From NCBI GenBank assembly GCA_903884435.1, contig CAISEY010000300.1:1-55209 (forward strand): a stretch of DNA of 55,209 nucleotides. The letters run 5' to 3'. The notes under the pieces are model-generated. The model was not told where the DNA came from. It ran no database searches and saw only the letters and a list, made by a program, of their open reading frames with translations. The number at the start of each line of letters is the position of its first letter. Position 1 is the first letter of the stretch. This stretch comes from an uncultured Hyphomicrobiales bacterium. Lineage in GTDB: Bacteria; Pseudomonadota; Alphaproteobacteria; Rhizobiales; Beijerinckiaceae. Made by a program: the position numbers and the translations under genes. Below are positions 41,076-49,033 of the stretch, piece by piece.

Positions 41076-42224
41076 ATGAACGTTATGACCGACCCGCGGC
41101 GCGAAGTCGCCAAACGCATTCACCCCGATCCCATCGACAAGCGCGGCCGCGCCTACAAGGTGCTCGACACCGACTTCCATTTCATCCCCGAGTGGGAAGA
41201 TCTGCGCAAATACCTGCGCGAGCCATTCAAAAGCGAATTGACGAAGCCGCCCCTCGTGGGCGGCGACTACACGCCCAAATACGCCATCGGCCTCGAGGGC
41301 ACGGGCCAGGAGGTTCTGGGCCGCGCTTCCCGCGCGGAACACGTCCTGCGCGTGATGGAAGAGATCGGCGTCGACACCGTGATTCTCTCCCCCGGCTTCC
41401 AGCGCCCGCAGAGCATGTTCCATCAGGCCATGCTCTCGGCGGTCTGTTCCGCCTTCAACGATTTCATGGCGAAGGAAGTCCTGCCCGCGAGCCCGCGCAT
41501 CAAGGCCTCGATCATGATCAACCACCGCAATCCCGAGGCGGGCGCGGCGGAAATCAGGCGCCATGGCGCGAATCCCGGCTTTGTTGGCGTCTACACCGAA
41601 TTCGGCGGCAATTACGAGCCGCTCGGCTCGGCGAAACACGACCCGATCTACGACGCCGCCGTCGAGCATGACCTCGCGGTCATCTCGCACATCGGCACCT
41701 TCTGGCAGGCCTTCACCCCGATGGCGCAGGGCACGCGCACATGGACGGAGCTCGTCGGCCTGTCGTCGGTCTGCACGGGCATGACCGTCGTGGGCAGCAT
41801 GATCATGCAGGGTCTGTTCGACAAATACCCGACCTTGCGCGTCGTCATGCAGGAAGGCGGCTTCTGGTGGCTGCCGGAATTCATGGCGCGCGCCGACGAC
41901 TATTACCTGAGCCATCCTGGCGACATCAAACTCGTCGAGCGCAAGCTCGAATCCGGCGAGCGGTTCCTCGACAAGATGCCGAGCGAATATTTTGAATCGA
42001 ACATCCGGTTCTCGAGCCAGCCGGTCTGTTTCCCCAAACACGACCTGCATTTCAAATATCTGATGGAAATGTGCCGCGGCGAGGATTTCCTCCTGTACTC
42101 CTCGGACTGGCCGCACGCGACCTTCGACCCGTTGAACTGGGTCTTCAATCCGCATGTTTCGGAAGAAGGCCGCCGCAAGATTCTCGGCGACAACGGTCGC
42201 GCCTGGTATCCGAAGTTGCGCTGA
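41076..42224 (+). CDS. Amidohydrolase_2 (ACMSD-like) family enzyme, paralogue of 15175-16326
   Basis: A 382-residue TIM-barrel metal enzyme. LDTDFHF near residue 31 again has Asp in place of the first His of the usual HxH; VISHIGTF, VMQEGGFWW and YSSDWPH supply the later His, Glu and Asp. It aligns with the paralogue along its length, including DTVIL, PASPRIKxxIM and the C-terminal SDWPH region. The substitution at the metal motif is therefore a fixed subgroup feature. It ends the run from 38593; the HU terminator lies downstream on the opposite strand. A decarboxylase or hydrolase of ring-fission acids is likely; the substrate is unknown. Confidence 0.9.
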   Translation: MNVMTDPRREVAKRIHPDPIDKRGRAYKVLDTDFHFIPEWEDLRKYLREPFKSELTKPPLVGGDYTPKYAIGLEGTGQEVLGRASRAEHVLRVMEEIGVDTVILSPGFQRPQSMFHQAMLSAVCSAFNDFMAKEVLPASPRIKASIMINHRNPEAGAAEIRRHGANPGFVGVYTEFGGNYEPLGSAKHDPIYDAAVEHDLAVISHIGTFWQAFTPMAQGTRTWTELVGLSSVCTGMTVVGSMIMQGLFDKYPTLRVVMQEGGFWWLPEFMARADDYYLSHPGDIKLVERKLESGERFLDKMPSEYFESNIRFSSQPVCFPKHDLHFKYLMEMCRGEDFLLYSSDWPHATFDPLNWVFNPHVSEEGRRKILGDNGRAWYPKLR

Positions 42225-42256
42225 ATCGAAAACGGGGCCGATTCGCCGGGCCCCAA

Positions 42257-42291
42257 AACGAAAAGAGCGCGACCCGCGAGGGCGCGCTCTT
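42257..42291 (-). terminator. Rho-independent terminator of the HU gene
   Basis: AAGAGCGCG (42263-42271) pairs with CGCGCTCTT (42283-42291). On the minus strand the stem is followed by TTTTCGTTTT, as expected for termination of HU transcription, starting about 35 bp after its stop. It may also stop read-through from the convergent amidohydrolase. Confidence 0.85.
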
Positions 42292-42326
42292 CGTCGATCC
42301 GGAATGTCCGGCGGCGAGAACCGCGA

Positions 42327-42665
42327 TCAGACCGATTCCTTCAGCTCCTTGGCGGCGCGGAAAGCGATCTTCTTGCTCGCCTTGATCTTGATGGCCTCTC
42401 CGGTGGCGGGATTGCGGCCCATGCGGGCGGCGCGCTTGCGAACCTGGAGGATGCCGAGGCCGCCGATGCGGATGCGGGCGCCCTTCTTGAGGTGCTTGCC
42501 GACGAGACCGACGAAGTCGTCGAGAATGGCGTTCGCCTGCTTCTTGGCGATCTCGTGGCTCTCCGCGATGGTCGCGGCCATGTGCTTCAGGGTGACGGTA
42601 TCGACCTTGGCCTTGGGAGCCTTGGGAGCGGCGGGGGCTTTTGCGGGTGCTGCGGCTTTTGCCAT
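42327..42665 (-). CDS. HU-family DNA-binding protein with Ala/Pro/Lys-rich N-terminal tail
   Basis: A 112-residue histone-like protein. The HU fold covers about residues 21-112, with the DNA-contacting arm seen as KRAARMGRNPATGEAIKIKASKKIAFRAAKELKE. Ahead of it is an extra tail of about 20 residues built from Ala, Pro and Lys (MAKAAAPAKAPAAPKAPKAK), absent from standard 90-residue HU and likely a flexible DNA-binding extension. The ATG follows CGAGGAGAGAAAC. It has its own terminator. Chromosome compaction or gene regulation is the expected role. Confidence 0.94.
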   Translation of the reverse strand: MAKAAAPAKAPAAPKAPKAKVDTVTLKHMAATIAESHEIAKKQANAILDDFVGLVGKHLKKGARIRIGGLGILQVRKRAARMGRNPATGEAIKIKASKKIAFRAAKELKESV

Positions 42666-42858
42666 GTTTCTCTCCTCGAATCAGTAAACCTGACTGAATC
42701 TACACGCACGCAAGCCGGAAAATAAGGGGTTGCCGACGAAACACCCCTCTATTTGCGAGACTTCGGGACATTTTGGCTCGAAACAGCGCGATTTTGCTGG
42801 ATAACCGGAGAAGCCCGCCCCTCGCGGCGAACGAATCGCTCCACCGTGGCGGCAAGGA

Positions 42859-43248
42859 TCAGACGCGCGTGTTCATGAAGGCGCCGATCTTGCCGCGCAT
42901 GGCGCCGGGATTGTCGGGCTTGACGATGAAGGCGTCGGCGCCGAGCGAGCGGGCCGTCGTGATGTTCGACCAGCGATCGTCCATGGTCACGAAGGCGAAC
43001 TTCGGCCGGATCGCGCCGGTGCGCGCGCGCACTTCCTTCAGAAGATCCGGCCCGTTCACGGGCGCCATGTGCCAGTCGGAAAAAATGACGCCATAGTTCT
43101 TGACGCCGATCATCCTCAGGGCCGCCTCGCCGCAATCCACCTCGTCGATGTTGTCGATGCCCAGTTCGTTGAGGCAGGCGCGGATGACCGCGGTGGTGGT
43201 GCGGGAATCGTCGACGATCAGAACAGGCAGAAATTGCGGCCTGGGCAT
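42859..43248 (-). CDS. Stand-alone response-regulator receiver (CheY-like)
   Basis: A 129-residue single receiver domain. D13/D14, the phospho-acceptor D58 (IFSDWHMAPVNG), T88 (FAFVTMDD) and K110 (FIVKP) are all present, so it is a functional phospho-receiver. There is no output domain and no histidine kinase next to it, as with CheY or other diffusible regulators. The start is ATG 43248 after GGGAGGG; the frame is open a little upstream. An upstream palindrome (43324-43339) may control it. Its target is unknown. Confidence 0.92.
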   Translation of the reverse strand: MPRPQFLPVLIVDDSRTTTAVIRACLNELGIDNIDEVDCGEAALRMIGVKNYGVIFSDWHMAPVNGPDLLKEVRARTGAIRPKFAFVTMDDRWSNITTARSLGADAFIVKPDNPGAMRGKIGAFMNTRV

Positions 43249-43323
43249 GGCGCCCTCCCGGAGTAAAAAAACCAAAATCGGACGACCCGATCGGAGGTTA
43301 ATTGACCCTGGGGAACTTAAGAT

Positions 43324-43339
43324 CGGCTGAATTCAGCCG
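43324..43339. promoter_or_regulatory. Perfect 16-bp palindrome upstream of the receiver gene
   Basis: CGGCTGAATTCAGCCG is a perfect palindrome in the 149-bp gap between the receiver gene start and the end of the extradiol dioxygenase gene (both minus strand). On the minus strand TTGCGC lies immediately before it and TCTTAA immediately after it, so it could occupy a promoter spacer. It may be an operator, or a stem ending the dioxygenase transcript. Confidence 0.4.
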
Positions 43340-43397
43340 GCGCAATTCGACGCACGCGCGAGATTTCCGCGCGCGGATCAACGGCATTTTAACGAAT

Positions 43398-44399
43398 TCA
43401 CGCCCGTTCCATCAAAAACCGCTCGAGCGTCAGCGGATTCGGCTTCACGGAGGGCGCGGCGAGCGGAACGCCAGCGAACTCCGTCGCCTCCTCGAACCAG
43501 GCGCGCTGCGCCGGAAGTCCCCAGGGCAGGTTGCGGTGGATGTTCGAGGGGTCCCAGCGCACCGGCGCGTTCTCGATGTCGAGCGTGAGATAATGCGTGT
43601 TGAAAAGCTCGACGCGATGCCCGTCCGGATCCCGGAAATAGACGAACAGCGCGTGGCCGGGCCCGTGTCGCCCGGGACCGCGCTCGACCTTGCGGCCATG
43701 ACCCAATGATCCCGCGACGTCGCAAGCCTGGATCAGCGTGTGCACGTCGACGGTCGTGTAGGCGACGTGGTGGATACGCGGCCCCGGCCCGTTCATGATG
43801 GCGATGTCGTGCGGATTCCCCTTGCGCTGGATGAAAAACGCCATCGGGTTTTCCGAAGCGTCAACCATGTATTCGGAAAGCCGGAACCCGAGCCCCATGT
43901 AGAAGTCCCCCGCCGCCGCGACGTCGGGCAGCAGGAGCTGGTAATGATCGAACCTTTGCGCGCAGCCGCCGCGATAGGTGTGGAACTGCGTCAACTGTCG
44001 CTCGACGAGCGGCATGCTGGCGCAAAATTCCAGCGGCGTGCCGAGCGGGTCGGAAACATGAAGCGTGCGCCCCTGGTGGGGAACCTCGACGAAGGCGCAG
44101 GGCAATCCCGCCTTCGAGAAATGTTCGAATGCGCGGTCGAGATCGTCGTCCTGGTAAACCCGCAGCCCGATCCGGTCGCAAACCGGCTTTCCCGCGCGCC
44201 GCGCGAGCACGAGCGAATGATGGCAGACTTCCTCGACGCCGCGCAGATACAGCCTGTCGCCCTCCCGCGCCGTCACCACGAGGCCGAGCACCTGCGTGTA
44301 GAAGGCCTCGCTCGCGTCGAGGTCGGCGACGCTCCACACCGCGTGGCTGGCGCGGGTGATGTTGAAGGGCGGCGTGTGCACGGTCGCGGGAATGCGCAT
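43398..44399 (-). CDS. Extradiol ring-cleavage dioxygenase (VOC superfamily)
   Basis: A 333-residue enzyme with two vicinal-oxygen-chelate domains, of the 2,3-dihydroxybiphenyl/catechol 2,3-dioxygenase type, which cleaves catechols next to the hydroxyls. The Fe(II) facial triad is visible as H152 (RFDHYQLLLPD), H211 (IHHVAYTTVD) and E264 (DPDGHRVELFNTHY). The start is ATG 44399, 8 bp after the stop of the upstream hydrolase gene, so the two are translated together. This pairing, meta-cleavage followed by fumarylacetoacetate-hydrolase-family C-C or tautomer chemistry, is typical of aromatic meta-pathways. Substrate unknown. Confidence 0.92.
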   Translation of the reverse strand: MRIPATVHTPPFNITRASHAVWSVADLDASEAFYTQVLGLVVTAREGDRLYLRGVEEVCHHSLVLARRAGKPVCDRIGLRVYQDDDLDRAFEHFSKAGLPCAFVEVPHQGRTLHVSDPLGTPLEFCASMPLVERQLTQFHTYRGGCAQRFDHYQLLLPDVAAAGDFYMGLGFRLSEYMVDASENPMAFFIQRKGNPHDIAIMNGPGPRIHHVAYTTVDVHTLIQACDVAGSLGHGRKVERGPGRHGPGHALFVYFRDPDGHRVELFNTHYLTLDIENAPVRWDPSNIHRNLPWGLPAQRAWFEEATEFAGVPLAAPSVKPNPLTLERFLMERA

Positions 44400-44407
44400 G
44401 GGGCTGC

Positions 44408-45271
44408 TCACGTTTTCGGTTCGTCGGCGACGCTGTTTTCGAGCACGCCGATCCCGCTGACTTCCATCCTGATCCGGTCTCCCGGCTTCAGCCAGCGCGG
44501 CGGATCGAAGTAATTTCCCGCGCCCGTCGGCGTGCCCGTGCAGATGATGTCCCCCGGCTTCAGCGTCGAGAACTGCGAGAGATAGTGCACGATGAAATCG
44601 AAGCGCCAGATCAGGTTGTCGGTCGAGTCGTCCTGCCGCAATTCGTCGTTGATCCAGGTCTTCAACTCGAACCGGTAGTCGTCGGGCAACGCCGCCGTCT
44701 CCATCCACGGCCCGATGGACCCGCTGTTGTCGAAATTCTTGCCCTGGGTGACGTTGAGCTTGGCGTGAACGAGCCAGTCGCGCAGCGTGCCCTCGTTGAC
44801 GATCGTCACGCCCGCGACGTGAGACAGGGCGTTTTCGCGCGCGATGTAGCGTCCCGCCTTGCCGATGACGAGGCCCACCTCGACCTCGTAGTCGAGCCAG
44901 TCCGACACGCGCGGGCGGATGATCGCGCCGCGATGCCCCGTGAGACTCTCCGGCGTGCGCATGAACAGGTTCGGATATTTCGCCTGCGGCGTTGAATCGC
45001 CATATTCGGCGTTGCGTCTGGCGTAATTGATGCCGACGCAGAAAATCTTGCCGGGCCGCTCGATCGGCGGCAGGAACTCGATGTCGCCGAAACCGTGGTC
45101 CGGCGCGGCGCCGCTCGCCAGCGCGCCCATCCGGTCGAGCGCGCCCGCCGCGATGGCCTCCTTGAGCCCCGGGAATTCGCCGCGGCAGCGCGCGGAGAGA
45201 TCGACGACGCCCCCGTTCGTGGCGACGCCAAACCGTTCGGCGCCGCCGGCGCGATAGCTCATGAAACGCAT
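44408..45271 (-). CDS. Fumarylacetoacetate hydrolase family protein
   Basis: A 287-residue cytoplasmic enzyme of the FAH family, which includes hydratases, decarboxylases and C-C hydrolases acting on keto-acids from aromatic breakdown. Landmarks: FCVGINYARRNAEYGD, SDWLDYEVEVGLVIG (acidic metal ligands), VNEGTLRDWL and DIICTGTPTGAG. It is the upstream gene of the pair with the extradiol dioxygenase (8-bp gap), so its likely substrate is the semialdehyde or dienoate made by that enzyme. 45 bp separate it from the upstream UbiK gene on the same strand. Confidence 0.93.
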   Translation of the reverse strand: MRFMSYRAGGAERFGVATNGGVVDLSARCRGEFPGLKEAIAAGALDRMGALASGAAPDHGFGDIEFLPPIERPGKIFCVGINYARRNAEYGDSTPQAKYPNLFMRTPESLTGHRGAIIRPRVSDWLDYEVEVGLVIGKAGRYIARENALSHVAGVTIVNEGTLRDWLVHAKLNVTQGKNFDNSGSIGPWMETAALPDDYRFELKTWINDELRQDDSTDNLIWRFDFIVHYLSQFSTLKPGDIICTGTPTGAGNYFDPPRWLKPGDRIRMEVSGIGVLENSVADEPKT

Positions 45272-45316
45272 CGAATCCTCCCGTGGCCCCGAGTTAAGGT
45301 CGCGGCGGAGGCCCCG

Positions 45317-45580
45317 TCAATCCGGCCGGCGCGCCGCGAGCCTGGCCTCGAGGTCGGCGAGGCGCTTTTCCAGCTTTTCGTTCTCGTCGCGGGCGGTCGC
45401 GGCCATGTCCTTCACGGCCTCGAATTCCTCGCGCGTGACCACGTTCATCCCCGACAGCATTCGCTCGATCTGGGTTTTCACCACCGTTTCGATCTCGCGC
45501 CGCACGCCCTGGGCGACGCCCGCTGCGTCCGACATCAGGCGGGCGAAATCGTCGAAAAAGGGACCGCTGCTTCTGGACAT
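45317..45580 (-). CDS. ubiK: UbiK-family (BMFP/DUF526) accessory factor of ubiquinone synthesis
   Basis: An 87-residue coiled-coil protein. The pattern FFDDFARLMSDAAGVAQGVRREIETVVKTQIERML, then a C-terminal coiled coil (ENEKLEKRLADLEARL), is characteristic of the BMFP family; UbiK assists the ubiquinone synthesis complex. I start it at ATG 45580 (after GGAGTT); the open frame upstream encodes no such family sequence. In related genomes, to my knowledge, this gene sits divergently beside lgt; here about 5.8 kb of other genes lie between them. Confidence 0.88.
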   Translation of the reverse strand: MSRSSGPFFDDFARLMSDAAGVAQGVRREIETVVKTQIERMLSGMNVVTREEFEAVKDMAATARDENEKLEKRLADLEARLAARRPD

Positions 45581-45711
45581 GGCGAACTCCGTGACGTGCG
45601 ATGCGTCACATGGCGCTTCGGGGGCGGCCGCGCAAGGCGGAAATGCGCGCCGCCGCGCCGGAACCTTCGCCACGCCGCGGATCGACGACGCGGGAAGGAA
45701 GCGAAACGCCC

Positions 45712-45740
45712 TCGACCCGGACCGCGGGCGGCGGCATATT
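45712..45740 (+). promoter_or_regulatory. Candidate promoter for the TctC/amidase pair
   Basis: TCGACC (45712-45717), 17-bp spacer, CATATT (45735-45740), 36 bp upstream of ATG 45777. The -10 is a rare AT-rich stretch here; the -35 match is weak. Confidence 0.3.
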
Positions 45741-45776
45741 GCTTGCCCCGGGATCGAACAAGGCTGGCGCGTTTCC

Positions 45777-46808
45777 ATGAATCGACTGTTTCGAGCTTTC
45801 TTCCTTCTCGTTCTCGTCGCGGCTCCCGCCCGGGCGCAGGAAGACTCCTTCTACCGGGGCAAGCAGATCTCCATCGTCGTCGCCAGCACGCCGGGCGGCG
45901 GCTACGACAATTACGCGCGATTGCTGGCCCGCCACATGGGGCGGTTCATTCCCGGCAATCCCTCCTTCGCGATTTCCAACATGTCCGGCGCCGGCGGCAA
46001 TCTCGCCGCGGGCCATCTGTTCTCGCTGCCCGTGAAGGACGCGACGGCGATGGCGCTGGTGCTGCCGGGCACGATCGCCGCCGGCCTCTACATCGACAGG
46101 GACAAGTTGCGCCACGATCCCGCGAAATTCGAGTTCGTCGGCAGCGCCAACAGCGAGGTCGACATGTGCTGGGCGCGCGCCGATTCCGGCCACGCTGGTT
46201 TCGCCGACGTAATGACGAAGGAGCTTGTCGTCGGAGCCAGCGCCGACGGCGGCGCGACGCGAGAACAGCCCGCGATGCTGAACGCCCTGCTTGGCGCGAG
46301 GTTCCGGGTCGTGTCCGGCTATCCCGGCACGCGCGAAATCCTGATGGCGATCGAAAAGGGCGAGGTCAGCGGCGTCTGCGGCCTGAGTTATTCGGCCATG
46401 CTGCTGCAACAACCCCGCTGGCTCGACAACGGCTTCATCCGGATGCTGTCGCAAAATCACTTGCGCGGATTGCCGAAGGCCAACGCGCTCGGCGTGCCGA
46501 AATCCATCGACTTCGCCACGACGCCCGAGGCGCGCGCCGTGATGGAGCTCGTCTACGCCCAGCAGGTGTTTGGCCGCCCCTTCGTCATGGCGCCCGGCAA
46601 TCCGCCCGCGCGCGTCGAACTGCTCCGCGAGGCGTTCATGCGGGCCCTCGCCGATCCGGACCTCGTCGCAGACGCCACGAAACTGAAACTCGAGGTCAAT
46701 CCGGTCTCGGGCGAGGAATTGCGGGCGCTCGCGCGACGCATCTACGCGACGCCGCCCGACGTGGTGCGCCGCGCCACCGAGGCGCTCGCCTACACATCGA
46801 CGAAATGA
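45777..46808 (+). CDS. TctC/Bug-family solute receptor
   Basis: A 343-residue periplasmic receptor with signal peptide MNRLFRAFFLLVLVAAPARAQ, opening EDSFYRGKQISIVVASTPGGGYDNYAR and loop ISNMSGAGG (the usual MPGA is MSGA). Cys at VDMCWAR and GVCGLSY match those of the receptor at 38593. It is 15 bp upstream of an amidase gene, so its ligand may be the amidase substrate or product. The start is ATG 45777; the frame upstream is open but without a signal peptide. It lies at the point where the UbiK-lgt neighbourhood is interrupted. Confidence 0.9.
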   Translation: MNRLFRAFFLLVLVAAPARAQEDSFYRGKQISIVVASTPGGGYDNYARLLARHMGRFIPGNPSFAISNMSGAGGNLAAGHLFSLPVKDATAMALVLPGTIAAGLYIDRDKLRHDPAKFEFVGSANSEVDMCWARADSGHAGFADVMTKELVVGASADGGATREQPAMLNALLGARFRVVSGYPGTREILMAIEKGEVSGVCGLSYSAMLLQQPRWLDNGFIRMLSQNHLRGLPKANALGVPKSIDFATTPEARAVMELVYAQQVFGRPFVMAPGNPPARVELLREAFMRALADPDLVADATKLKLEVNPVSGEELRALARRIYATPPDVVRRATEALAYTSTK

Positions 46809-46823
46809 CCACGGAGCAACGCC

Positions 46824-48167
46824 ATGACCAGCAAACCGCAATCGAGAAGCTACATCGCGGCGACGCCCGCCTTCGCCACCGGCGCGGACACGCCGCGCGC
46901 CTTTCTCGAGCGTTGCCTCGCCTCCATCGACGAGCGCGAAAAGGACGTGCTCGCCTTCGTGCATCTCGAGCCGGAGAAGGCGCGCGCGGCGGCGGATCTT
47001 TCGACGGCGCGCTGGAAGGCCGGCAATCAGCTCTCGGCCATCGACGGGATGCCCATCGGCGTCAAGGACGTGATCGAGACGGAAGACATGCCCACGGGCA
47101 TGGGCTCGCCGCTGTTCGCCGGCGTGCGCTCGGGCCGCGACTCCGCCAGCGTGAAAGCCCTGCGCCAGGCCGGCGCCATTATTCTCGGCAAGACCGTGAC
47201 CACGGAATTCGCGGCGTCGTTCCCCGGACCGACGCGCAACCCCTGGGACCTCGCGCGCACGCCAGGAGGGTCGTCGAGCGGCTCGGCCGCGGGCGCCGCG
47301 GCGGGCTTTTTCAGCGTCGGCCTCGGCACGCAGGTTCTCGGCTCGATCCTGCGGCCCGCGAGTTTCTGCGGCGTCGTCGGCTTCAAACCGTCGTTTGGCG
47401 CCATCAACCGCGGCGGCAGCCATGATTTCATGAGCCAGTCGGCGCAAGGCGCCCTTGGCGCGAGCCGCGCCGACGTGTGGCGGGCGCTGAGCGAAATATC
47501 CGTCCGTGCCGGAGGCGACGCCGGTTATCCCGGCCTCCCCGGTCCGCTCGAAGTCCCGGCGCCGCGCCAGCCGAAAACCCTGGCGTTTCTGGAAACGCCA
47601 GCCTGGCCGAAGGTGTCCGACGCGCTCGGGAAGACCTTCGGCGAAACCCTGGCGCGGCTGAAAAAATCCGGCGTCGAAATCGTGACGCGCGCCGACGCGC
47701 CCGAGATCGAATACGTCGAACAGGCGTTGTCGATCTGCATGCGCGTGACGCGCGAGATCAACGGCTGGGAATCCATCTGGCCGATGAACATCTACCGCGA
47801 CCGTGACGCCTCGAAAATGAGCAAGCCGATGCTGGAGCGGCTCGCCGAGGCCGAGAAGATGAAACCTTCGGACTACCATCGCGCGCTGGCGGAGCGCGCG
47901 ACGCTGCGCGCGGCCTACGCGAAACTCGCCGCGCGCGTCGACGCCTGCGTCACCCTGCCCGCCACCGGCCCGGCGCCGCTGGGCCTCGCTTCCACGGGCG
48001 ACGGTATTTTCGCGGTCAACTCGTCGGTGCTCGGCGTTCCCGCCCTGACGCTGCCCCTGCTGTCGGAAGACGGCCTGCCCGTCGGGCTGCAACTCATGGG
48101 CTTTTCCTGGAAGGACGCCGATCTCTTCGCCATCGCGGGCGCCGTGGAAGGGATCGCGCGAGCCTAG
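46824..48167 (+). CDS. Amidase signature family hydrolase
   Basis: A 447-residue cytoplasmic amidase. The Ser-cisSer-Lys triad is visible: K81 (IGVKDVIET), the cis-Ser near 151 (TPGGSSSGSAAG) and nucleophile S174 (VLGSILRPASFCG). Family members hydrolyse amides such as aryl amides, carbamates or allophanate, releasing a carboxylic acid and ammonia; the specificity cannot be read here. It follows a TctC gene by 15 bp, which suggests uptake and hydrolysis of one compound class. Its stop codon overlaps that of the convergent protease gene at a CTAG. Confidence 0.93.
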   Translation: MTSKPQSRSYIAATPAFATGADTPRAFLERCLASIDEREKDVLAFVHLEPEKARAAADLSTARWKAGNQLSAIDGMPIGVKDVIETEDMPTGMGSPLFAGVRSGRDSASVKALRQAGAIILGKTVTTEFAASFPGPTRNPWDLARTPGGSSSGSAAGAAAGFFSVGLGTQVLGSILRPASFCGVVGFKPSFGAINRGGSHDFMSQSAQGALGASRADVWRALSEISVRAGGDAGYPGLPGPLEVPAPRQPKTLAFLETPAWPKVSDALGKTFGETLARLKKSGVEIVTRADAPEIEYVEQALSICMRVTREINGWESIWPMNIYRDRDASKMSKPMLERLAEAEKMKPSDYHRALAERATLRAAYAKLAARVDACVTLPATGPAPLGLASTGDGIFAVNSSVLGVPALTLPLLSEDGLPVGLQLMGFSWKDADLFAIAGAVEGIARA

Positions 48168-48889
48168 CCGCCGGCCGGCTGCGCGAGAAACTGGACGCCG
48201 CCGCGGCTGCGGAAGCTGCCGCTGCGCAGCGTCAGTTGATTATGGTCGTAGGTCGATCCGTAGAAGGCGCCAATCCCCGGCGGCCAGGGATCGGCGATCC
48301 GCACGACCGTCCCGTCGGGCGAACCGTCGCTCCAGATCGACGTCAGCACGATGGCGTGGCCCGAAGCGCCGACGATCGCCGCCCAGGCCGGCCCGCGCGA
48401 CAGGGCCTGGACAAGCACCTGAGCGCCGGGCGCCGATCCGGAATTGACCAGTCTCCAGCGCAGGCTCGCGAGGAAGGTCTCGACATTGTCGATGGAGGCG
48501 CCAAGGCCGCCCGCGTCGCGCGTGGAGCCGTCGGCGAACGTGCCCGCCGGAGCCGTGCGCGCGCCGCCCGGGCCGACCGACATGACGTTGCCGGTCATCA
48601 TCGTCGCGGCGGCGGACCAGCAGGACATGTTGTTGGGCTGCGCGTACATCTGGACGCGCGCGCGGTGATCGTGCTCGATGATCCGTCCGAACTTCGACCA
48701 TGTTTCGCCGCGCACGACGCCATCGGGGTGGCGAACGTGGCTGGCGCGCTGGAAGGCGACGACCGCCGCCTCCGTGCGCGGTCCGAAATCGCCGTCTTCC
48801 GCCAGCCGCGGCGACGCGCGACGCTTGTTGAGCATGCGCTGGAGAAACAGCACGTCGGCCTGATTGTTTCCGCGCGAAAGTTCCTGCAA
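48164..48889 (-). CDS. Papain-like cysteine protease (AvrRpt2/C70-like) with N-terminal peptidoglycan-binding domain
   Basis: A 241-residue protein if begun at TTG 48889, which follows AGGAGG by 5 bp; an in-frame ATG at 48979 has no such site. Residues 1-58 form a PG_binding_1-type domain (GNNQADVLFLQRMLNKRR, DGDFGPRTEAAVVAFQRA). The rest is a papain-like fold: Cys at 90 (NMSCWSAAATMM), His at 178 (GASGHAIVLTSIW) and Asp at 200 (IADPWPP). This catalytic pattern resembles AvrRpt2-type peptidases. No signal peptide is seen, so a cell-wall-binding protease must be exported by another route or be a toxin/effector. No immunity gene was recognised. Confidence 0.75.
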   Translation of the reverse strand: MQELSRGNNQADVLFLQRMLNKRRASPRLAEDGDFGPRTEAAVVAFQRASHVRHPDGVVRGETWSKFGRIIEHDHRARVQMYAQPNNMSCWSAAATMMTGNVMSVGPGGARTAPAGTFADGSTRDAGGLGASIDNVETFLASLRWRLVNSGSAPGAQVLVQALSRGPAWAAIVGASGHAIVLTSIWSDGSPDGTVVRIADPWPPGIGAFYGSTYDHNQLTLRSGSFRSRGGVQFLAQPAGG

Positions 48890-49033
48890 GCGAGCCTCCT
48901 GTGTCAAAATCCCGACGATCCGGAAATGTCGCCCGAATCGCGATCGACGACCGTGCGCGGGAACACACGCGAACGCCATTGCCCCCGACGCGGCGCGGTG
49001 GCAAGCTCGACGAAAATCATCCGGGAGGTCACG

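Noticed and set aside
45606-48092. An 828-codon minus-strand frame across the TctC and amidase genes
   Set aside because: It opposes two genes with intact signal peptide or catalytic triad; Arg/His-rich with no family match.
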